Positions 56,321 through 64,000 of a DNA stretch of 64,000 nucleotides are shown here, piece after piece; within the stretch, counting starts at the first letter, position 1, and each line of letters opens with the position of its first letter. Source of the stretch: Rhexocercosporidium sp. MPI-PUGE-AT-0058 (Eukaryota > Ascomycota > Leotiomycetes > Helotiales); the NCBI GenBank assembly GCA_020746875.1, contig JAGTJL010000006.1:682001-746000 (forward strand), given 5' to 3'. The position numbers and the translations under genes are program-made. The notes below the pieces were generated by a model. That model was not told the DNA's origin. It saw nothing but the letters and a program-made list of their open reading frames with translations, and ran no database searches.

Positions 56321-56829
56321 TGTCGCTGTGAGGGGGCGCAATGGCTGTTTTGATGTTATGATTTAAGGTCATTCAGATGTGAAGTTCGCGATGATTGATG
56401 CATTTGAAATATCTCGCTCTGATTGGCCGTTGAGATCAACTGATTAGTCATTAAATATCGCCAGCACGCCTTGAGCTTCAGATCCGCCAAGCATTCAGAC
56501 TTCAACATCAACAAATCAGCGCCCAGTAAAAAAAAGCCATATCCGATAGCCTACTGTGGAGGAACAGATGGATACTGAGCCTCATCTATTTGTATAAAGA
56601 TGGATCTGATCTTTATTCGGGCAATGTGTCCATCCACAGCATCTCAATCCCCCTAGCTTATAGTTGCTTATTCACGATTGTGCATCATTAGCATGACAAG
56701 GTTCTGCTGACCTTCATGTCCGATTTGAGTATGCCAAATTATCTCAAACTGCTTTACAATTCTATTGTCTTATTCATTCGTTTCTGTCTTCTTTCCTGCA
56801 TGTACCCTCAAACTTCAGATATTTACACA
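56321..56829. other. Intergenic region between divergent complex I and aquaporin genes
   Basis: About 510 bp holding both promoters. An in-frame Met for the aquaporin lies upstream at 56716. No other feature. Confidence 0.4.
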
Positions 56830-57972
56830 ATGGAGGATCTGATATCAAATTCTCAGGGGAGGCTGATCCCAGCACAAGCAACTCAGTTCCCTGGTTCTTT
56901 CGCCCCGGATCTAAGGCGAGATACCAGAAAGTATGTCACGTCGACAAAATGGCAACGGGTGCTGAAACAGTACTTGACAGATGGCTGGGGTGATATCAAC
57001 ATATGGAAGTCGGCCGTGAGTGGTCATTCCCAGTGGTGTTCTGAAATCCAGTCTTGTCAGTGGTACTGACTTGTTTCTCCTTTCAGTTCATCGAGTTCGT
57101 TGGCGAAACTGCGTTGTGTTATCTCTCTGGAATGATCGACATAGTGATTGGAAACTTTCACACAACCCAACCTGCTGCTTATGTCGGTGTTACGAACGTA
57201 TTCTTGATCAGTCTCTTCATCTTTGCGATGGCACCGTCTTCTGGAGGTCATGTCAATCCAGTCATTACGTTCGCCACCATGATGGCCGGTCTCACTGGAT
57301 TCTCACGAGGAATTCTTTATCTCATCGCCCAGACCGCTGGAGCTGCGACGGCTGGAGCCTTGATCAGAGGAAGTCTTGGTGGCAAGCTTGCAACGGCGTA
57401 AGGGTGCATCTACTTTCTAAGTGGGACCCGTTGCTAACTTCCAAATCAGCTTCCAAGGTGGTGGGTGTCTACTTGATACGAAGGTGCTTGAAGTTGGTCA
57501 AGCCTACCTGATTGAGTCAACGACGACGTTCATAATGCTGTATGTTCTTTCTATCCTGTATGCTGGGCTTGGGCTGATGAGAGTTCAAAGGTTCCTCGCA
57601 TTCGGAGTCGGTCTGGATCCACGCTGTGGCCAGATGTTCGGTCCCAAAATGGGACCACTTCTCGTTGGGTGTGTATTGGGGTTGACCGCCTTTTCAACCA
57701 TCGGCCTTGCGGAGGGATTCCCGGGGGCAAACATGAATCCTGCTCGTTGCTTCGCTTTTGCTGTTGCTAGAAGTGACTTCAAACGTGAGTGGTCGACTCC
57801 TATTTGTATTTCCATTTACTCACTACCCATAGATCAATGGGTATGGTGGGTTGGTCCTATCACCGGGACCATGGCACAATCAATCGTCTACCATATTGCA
57901 CCTCCTTATCACCGGGAACAAGCCCTCGAGAGGGCCGCGTCCAAAGTCCAAGGCTCGTTAGGGAAGGTATAA
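56830..57972 (+). CDS. Aquaporin-family channel, X-intrinsic (XIP) type, 306 aa
   Basis: Five exons: 56830-57015, 57087-57397, 57450-57539, 57591-57784 and 57833-57972; introns 48-71 nt; 307 codons. Six hydrophobic spans are visible. The two pore boxes are NPV in GGHVNPVITFA (residues 119-121) and NPA within GANMNPARCFA (245-249). NPV at the first box and a Cys after the second (NPARC) are the marks of the XIP group known from fungi and plants. GLDPRCGQMFGP precedes loop E. XIPs carry water, and often glycerol, urea or hydrogen peroxide; substrate here is unknown. The cytosolic N-terminus has about 60 residues. Met 56716 is in frame upstream, but Met 56830 gives the typical start. Confidence 0.9.
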
Positions 57973-59847
57973 CCCGATTGCCGTGGTCAGAGGCAAGGAT
58001 ATTGTCCAGCGAATAGTACGAAACGATAACAAGATTTCTAAACCTGAATATTTGGACTTTGTATAGGTAAAGGGAAGAAGGGACAACACGTGAGACCACA
58101 AGGTTAGGAGGCCAAATCGGAGGTTAGCGGGTACATCGGTGGGCTGCACCAATGGGGCTAGAACCAATTACGGCATGTCAACAACACACCCACCCTAAGA
58201 TCTCATGTAAATACGTACTGGAAGAAGAAGATACAATGCTCGAAGATAGAGATCCCGAATATGCCTTGATCTCGTCTGGGTATATCCTGTCTTTGGGAAC
58301 GATAGAAATGGCATGATAGACTCTAAGTCTCAAATCTGAAGGATGTCCTAGCTGTGATCATCCCAAAATTTTATTTTTATTAAAGTCATTCAAATGTCAT
58401 GGAGTTGCTTCAAGACATAGGAGCGCAATAAATCAGACCAGCAGTCGAAACTTTCCGACATATGTCTTTTTATCTTCATGCCGCGTCAACAGAATTGGTT
58501 GGAACGCGTCTTCAAACTTGGCAAAACTTGATATGGATGAAAGTATTTTACTACATCCAGAACCGTGTCTTCCGTTCCCCAAACCCTGGTGCTGGGCTCT
58601 ATCCATGCCGATTACCACGTCAGCACTTTAACAAAAGCCAAGTCATACGCCACACTTCCAGAACAACAACTCCTCAAAACAGACCGGATCTTCAATAAAA
58701 TACATGAAAGGAGGGGAAACTCTAATCCAGACTTTCCTCCCCATATACAAGGCAAATGATCAGCCACACGTCGTCAGCCACGGCAACGGTCAAGCCACCG
58801 CTAGAGTTGGCCAACTGAGTTTATTCGAACCCCTTCCCTGCCTCTGCCAACTTTCTCACCTTCAAAGTCTGAACAACTCATCCAACCATCCAATTGCCCT
58901 TTCGCAAATCCTATTCTGTGCAAGACAACAACGGCGAGTTGTCGTCACGCATCACCGGCCTTGAAGAATATTGTCCATCCAGGAGGTTTCTCCTCCATTC
59001 TCGCCAGGTTTGTGCCCTGCCTTCCAAGTGGATGGACGAGGGTGGCAGACATCAGGTGCCAACCGTCTCGATGTTTGATTGATCAACCACTTCTCACAAC
59101 ATCCAGTCATATTCCGTATCTTCTTGTTTTCACAACACCTGATTTTAACTCCATCACATCACATCGCACCTGCTTGCTGCTTGATTTCGCTTTGTTGTCA
59201 AATTCTAGCTGAGTTCCGATGACGAAGGTAGCGCCTTTGTTCCTCTTTAATAGGACATCGCGAACAAGGATTTATGTTTCAGATACAGCAACGCCACACT
59301 GAAATGTTGAGCGCACGCCACAAATCAAGGAAAGAGGCTCTTGTTCACCACTCCACGCCTAACGGCTGGGGTAGGGTATGACTTCACCGATGCTCAGGGC
59401 GTCTTGTGGTGTGGGTAACTTTCCCCGGATTTCATTCGGCTGAGGGGTAGAGTAGTGAGGCGTGGAACGAAGAGACGCGTCTCGTGGCTTTGAGTCAAGC
59501 AAGGGCGGTGTGCCAATCTTAAGGCCTTGGATTCGAGCTGGGTTCGCTGGGCTTGCTGGCTAGCAGGCAGGCAGACAGGCTCCTGTTTTCACGATGTGGA
59601 AATGATGGGCTGCGTCACACAAGGATGGAAAGAATTGGTTGTTGCATCATCGTAGGTTTGGCTGCTATTGTTTGACTGGGCTCACGTCGTCACTGCTGGC
59701 TGGCTGATGACCAGTAATTGGTGGAACTGTGCTTGCTACAAATACCACGTCCATACCCTCTGGATCCCCTTCTGTTTTTAAATCCAACCCAGCCGCCCTC
59801 CGGTAGCAAACATACATACCCACGTAACACATCCCTCAACAACCAAC
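57973..59847. other. 1.9-kb gene-free stretch
   Basis: 3' UTR of the aquaporin gene, then the promoter of the MARVEL-type gene. Short frames only. GGCAGGCAGGCAGACAGG-like repeats occur near 59563-59581. No RNA gene recognised. Confidence 0.4.
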
Positions 59848-60508
59848 ATGGTCTTGACAGACATTCTCTCCCTTTGCTTGCGCATCGGCGAGGTAGGGCA
59901 TCCGGATATCAACAAAGATCGAGCCCGATTACTGACAGCCGAGTAGCTGGCCTTCACATCCGTCGTCGCTGGTCTTAATGGCGAATACCTCCACAACACA
60001 CGCCACTCATCAGGTCAGCACCCTTCCCCCTCCACAACGAAAATCCCCAAATGCCAGATCCTAAAGTCCCCATCCCCTCTGAAGACATTCCAAACATCGC
60101 TTAGCCAATATCCACACTAACTCACTCCTAGCCGGCTCCCGCAAACGCTTCATCTACGTCGAAGTGATCGCCGCCATCGGCATACTCTTCTCTCTCCTCT
60201 TTCTCCTCCCCTTCATGACCTCGTTCATGCACTGGCCTGTCGACCTCTTCCTTTTCATTGGCACCATGGTAGCTTTCGGTCTGCTAGCACACTACGACAA
60301 GCAGTGCGGCAGTGTGTGGAACTGGCATGGCATCACGCATGGTGGCGCCTGTGATAAGTTCAAGGCCACTATTGCTTTTCTCTTCTTAGCATCGATATTT
60401 TTTCTGGCCAGTGCTATTCTGGGGTGGTGGGTTAGTCGACGACGGACAAGAACTGCGCATGTGGATTCTGCGCACCATGGGAGACGCAAGTGGTATCGTC
60501 GCTACTAG
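59848..60508 (+). CDS. MARVEL-like four-span membrane protein, 162 aa
   Basis: Three exons: 59848-59892, 59947-60013 and 60132-60508. The introns are 54 nt (gtaggg...gtag) and 118 nt (gtcagc...ctag), 163 codons. The first span is split across exons 1-3 (ILSLCLRIGE, LAFTSVVAGLNGEYL). Then come IYVEVIAAIGILFSLLFLLP, WPVDLFLFIGTMVAFGLLAH and ATIAFLFLASIFFLASAILGW, followed by a basic tail (RRRTRTAH...RRKWYRRY). Four spans with a polar loop CGSVWNW between spans 3 and 4 fit fungal MARVEL-domain proteins of the plasma membrane (Nce102-like or relatives). The assignment to MARVEL rests on topology and the WNW loop, not on an alignment. Confidence 0.75.
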
Positions 60509-61442
60509 ATCGCCAAAATCTAGTTGGCGCGAGTAGGGCAATGACCATAGTAGATGATGGACTTGGGAGGGCTTCGATGTCGTGAGAGTTATTTGGGACA
60601 TGGGGAGATAGGGAGATGGATATTTTGTGTTTGAAACGAGGAGTTGAGTCGAGATACCCGCCGAGTTTGGATCAGCGCTTTTTACGAGTTTCCTACTTTA
60701 TTATCCACAATCACTATTCAGCACTTAATACCACTGTTCCTATTACGAAATATGACGCAATACCAACAACGGCCCTGGCGCTGATGAAGAAAGAAAATGC
60801 CTATCTCTCGCTAGAAGACGTATGATATTCCGCCAGCGCATTCGGTAGAATCGCGGACCTAAAAATCCAACAACCACCAAACAGGCAGGTATAACAAAGT
60901 ACGCAACATATGTGCAGTCTGGACGATTTTAACGCATTATTAAATATCTCCAAAAAGTGCGAAGCCACTCCTGTAAAAGTTCTTCTGTAACAAGAACTGT
61001 TGCTTTGTTATCCTCTTTTGTTTTTGGTTTTTCTTTTGTTTAACCCCTCGGTTAAACTTAGTCGAGAAGTTGTCTCGGAAGCGAAGTTCTGTTTGGGTAG
61101 AGCTCGCAGTGAATATGAAAGGGGAGTTGTAAAGACAGGAAGAGGTTCTGGCTTGGTATTCTAGAGCTGTAGGAAGGATTTGAAGAAATAACCTTGGGCT
61201 AGGAGAAGGTTGCCTTGTATCTGGGTACTTTAACAAGTCGTGAACATATTTCATAACATGCGATCGCCGAATAGGATATGAATACACCACTTGTCGTATT
61301 CCCCTCAAGATCATCTACTGCAATAGACTTCGATTGTAGCCGCAGCGCTGGTGAAGAAAATCACAACATGAACAATGTGATATGCCGAGAAAAGTCTCTA
61401 GATTTGACTGAAATATCGCCGTCTACTCTAGTGTTACATATA
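60509..61442. other. Intergenic, convergent gene ends
   Basis: About 930 bp between convergent 3' ends. AT-rich in the middle (60960-61060). Nothing coding recognised. Confidence 0.45.
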
Positions 61443-62824
61443 TCACAATTCATCCTTCCCGTTCTGTGACGAGACAGGACCATGCGGCCTCTCGCTATCA
61501 GCCTGCAAGTCCACGCCATTCTTCTTCCTCCACTTCTCCCACAGTGCCCAGAAGTCCTTCTCCATGCCCTTCTCCATCTGATCCGGTAGCACGACCTGGT
61601 ACTCGACAATCAGGTCGCCGAATTCAGTGGTGTGGTAGACGCTATCGCCATCCTCGTGCCATTTCGGCATGCCTTCCCCTTTTACCCGCTCGATTTGACC
61701 GGGCTGGATGGGCTCGCCACGTTTGCGGGTGAGGGCGACGACGTGGCCGTCGAGATGGGTTAGGTTCCGTGTCCAGGATCCCATCCAAGCCTCTCTGAGG
61801 GATAGGACTTCTTTCCAGTATAAATCGTCGCCCTTGCGTCTGAAGAATGTTCCATCGACCCTTAATTCGTTGTCCTCATCCAAGTTGGCCTCCTTCTCTA
61901 CAAGCGTCACGCGCAGAGTACCTGCCTCGTAATCTGGGCTCTCATCTGCCTCGCCGCTGTAATCGATCCTGTGCCCCTTTGGTGCTCCTTTGTCAACAAC
62001 CAATGGGTGTGTGACAACTTTTCTCACCACTCTGTTTCCGCTGCAGACAGGACATTTATGCTTGATCGTCTTGCCCTGGCCTCCACAAGCGTCGCAAGAG
62101 ACTTGTACCTGTTGGAAGATCCCAGGCGCAAGCATGTGCTTCTTGATCTGCACACCATGGCCATGGCAAACGTTACAAGTATCGACCTGCCCATCTTCAC
62201 TTCCAGATCCGTCGCACTCGTCGCAGATCTGCTGTTTCTCCAATTGGAACTCGGTCGTGTGCCCATTGTAGAAATCTTTCAGGGGAACACCGACTCGGAC
62301 TTCCATGTCAGGACCTCGTCTTTGTCCTTGTTGGTGTCCGAACCCACCACCACCGAAGAATCGCGAGAACATGTCAAAGGGATCATGGTGCCCGCCTCCC
62401 TGTCCACCTTGCTGCCTTTGTTTTAAGCCTTCGTGTCCGTATTGGTCGTAGATTTTGCGGGATTCGGGATCGGAGAGGGCCTCGTAGGCTTCCGCGACTT
62501 CGACGAATTTCTGCTTCGCGGTCTCGTTGCCACTGCGGCTAGCGTTAGTAAATTATGCAATTGTAGCGGCTGGGTTGAATGGGAGGAGTGAAGCCGTACG
62601 GGTTCTTATCGGGATGGTATTTCTTGCTGAGTACTCGGTATGCACGCTTGATGTCCTTTTCTGACGCTTGCTTGTCTATCCCAAGTAGCTACGATAAATT
62701 AGCTTAGATTGTACAGAATTAGTCATAACAATAGACATACTTTGTAAAAGTCCTCTGTGCAAACAGCTATTTGTATCATGCAGAATATGCATAGCAGCAA
62801 GAGGGAAGTCGAAGGGAACCACAT
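61443..62824 (-). CDS. SCJ1: ER-lumenal DnaJ co-chaperone Scj1, 422 aa
   Basis: Three exons: 62824-62741, 62688-62600 and 62538-61443. The introns are 52 nt (gtatgt...gtag) and 61 nt (gtacgg...ctag), 423 codons. A signal peptide is followed by a J domain ([20 protein letters not shown]) with HPD at residues 53-55. A short G/F-rich region ([12 protein letters not shown]) follows. Then come four CxxCxGxG-type zinc motifs at about residues 163-226 ([32 protein letters not shown]) and the substrate-binding C-terminal domains. The last four residues are KDEL, an ER-retention signal. Scj1 works with Kar2/BiP in folding and ER-associated degradation. All functional motifs are intact. Divergent from the neighbouring helicase gene. 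Confidence 0.97.
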
Positions 62825-63308
62825 CTTTGCGCCTCCTTGCGCCTGCTCCTAGAAAAGCTTAGAGCTTTTAACAAATTCCAATTGAAGAGAAAAAGTCAAG
62901 CATGAGAAAGAATGTTTATACTCCTGGACCTGGGAATATCAGAAGTGAATGTGGAGGTTTCTCAACAATGGCTATTGGAAAAGTAGAAGGGTGGAATGGG
63001 CGGCCAGATTTATTTGGCGGGCAGATACCGATACTGACACGCTGGTCTCTTAGGGAGGGACGGGATGAAATGACAGCCAGGGGTCGCAGCCGGATCAATG
63101 GTTGTTCCAGCCAAAGCTTAGCCTTTTGAGAGAAGGCAGAACTGCAACCTCGCGTGGAGTATATTTACTTTACTTCGCGCTATCCTCCATCTCATTCTTC
63201 TTTCTAGCCAGGTCTGTTCTCCACATCCTCCGCGACCTTCGGAACTGTGCTCATTATCCAAACAGCTTTTTTTTTTTAGCTACAATACCTAGCTCGCGTC
63301 AACAATCA
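62825..63308. other. Shared upstream region of SCJ1 and PRP2
   Basis: About 480 bp between two divergent start codons, with a T10 run near 63268-63277. It must hold both promoters. No gene seen. Confidence 0.45.
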
Positions 63309-64000
63309 TGAGCGGCAAAAAGTACGCCCTGCTTCCTATGGAAGATGATGATCTTGGACCCACGAAAGTTGTAGAGAGGAAGAAGGAAAAGCGACGCCAT
63401 GGCGAGAAATCATCTCGGAGGGAAAAGCATAGGGAACGAAGTCGAGAAAGAGAACGTTCGCCCAGACGAGAAAAGGATCGATCTCCAAGGCGCGAGGAAC
63501 ACCGATCGAAGGCCATTCGCAAACGAGATGTAAACGAGGCTGATTTCGAAGATCGATGGGGCGATGAAGAGTACATTTCCGAACCCGAGCCAGAGTTCCA
63601 GGAATCAGCTTCAAAACGAGTGAAGACTTCACATGAGGATGAGAACGAAGAGGATGGGCTGGACGACGAGGAGAGGGAGAGGCGGAAGGATCAGGCAGAG
63701 AAGGAGGCATTTGTGCAGAGATTACATGCGAAAGATGCGGATAAGACAAAGAAGATTGTCGAGGATCGGTCGTCTACGAAAGAAGGTACTATCCTGGCTC
63801 AACGGAGAGCTTTGGCTGAAGATGCAGCTGCGAGAAGTGCAGCTATGCCGGATCTACGAGAGAGGTCCCGACAGGACTACCTAAAGAAGCGCGAGACAGA
63901 AAGATTAGCACTGTTGAGGAAACAAGTTGCGGAGGAAACAGAGGAATTGCGCAGTGGTGCTAGGTTGACGGAGAGAGAGAAAGCAGAATTCGCCAAGAAC
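63309..64000 (+). CDS. PRP2: Pre-mRNA-splicing DEAH helicase PRP2/DHX16, N-terminal part (cut by window end)
   Basis: Open from ATG 63309 to the window end (about 230 residues) without intron. The first half is an Arg/Ser/Glu-rich region (RREKHRERSRERERSPRREK). Then comes DRWGDEEYISEPEPE and a helical region: KEAFVQRLHAKDADKTKKIV, SAAMPDLRERSRQDYLKKRE and LTEREKAEF. The order and wording match the N-terminal domain of Prp2/DHX16 (fission yeast Cdc28), which joins the activated spliceosome and drives remodelling before the first catalytic step. The RecA-like helicase domains should lie just outside the window. Start chosen as the first Met after an upstream stop-rich region. Confidence 0.85.

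Noticed and set aside
1..64000. CRISPR array, rRNA operon, or intact transposon
   Set aside because: No regularly spaced repeats, no rRNA sequence and no transposase or reverse-transcriptase frame were found in the window.

Overview
The window is 64 kb of nuclear DNA from a filamentous ascomycete (Pezizomycotina). Genes are interrupted by short GT-AG introns of about 46-126 nt (one of 212 nt). Typical fungal families are present: HET-domain proteins, an X-type aquaporin with an NPARC box, a DUF1996 secreted protein, Ypc1/Ydc1-type ceramidase, Scj1 and Oma1. A tRNA-Phe carries the usual 19-nt intron after the anticodon. The gene set and style suggest Leotiomycetes, but I cannot prove the class from sequence alone.

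Layout from left to right. A C2H2 zinc-finger gene is followed by a long gene-free tract holding tRNA-Phe(GAA). At 6.2-8.4 kb two decayed gene fragments (wax-synthase-like on -, AIF-family flavoprotein on +) meet head to head, both lacking their 5' ends. An 814-aa fungal orphan follows at 8.6-11.2 kb. A 3-kb gene-free block separates it from a disordered five-repeat protein. At 19.7-22.4 kb lie a probable decayed gene and an SRPK-like kinase whose lobe-joining exon contains a roughly 224-bp inversion. From 22.6 to 33.8 kb the gene content is dense and intact: BAHD-type acyltransferase, nucleoside/cytosine-type deaminase, Kelch protein, OMA1, a large membrane protein and an eight-exon alkaline ceramidase. 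An intact HET gene (36.6-38.5 kb) and a broken F-box/LRR-like gene follow. Next come a 1067-aa conserved-type hypothetical, a small secreted cysteine-rich protein assembled here from three short exons, a DUF1996 secreted protein, an alpha/beta hydrolase and a second, heavily broken HET gene. The right end is housekeeping: complex I 24-kDa subunit, aquaporin, MARVEL-like protein, ER chaperone SCJ1 (ending in KDEL), and the 5' part of a PRP2/DHX16 spliceosomal helicase.

The core genes cover mitochondrial energy and quality control (24-kDa subunit, OMA1), ER folding (SCJ1), sphingolipid turnover (ceramidase), water or solute transport (XIP) and splicing (PRP2). Between them sit rapidly evolving accessory genes. 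At least four (wax synthase-like, AIF-like, F-box/LRR-like, second HET) are clearly pseudogenes, one (SRPK) is broken by an inversion, and one (19.7-20.7 kb) is probably decayed. The strongest novel candidates are the inversion-disrupted kinase and the 103-aa eight-cysteine secreted protein. Exon boundaries were read by eye from splice consensus and phase and need RNA support.
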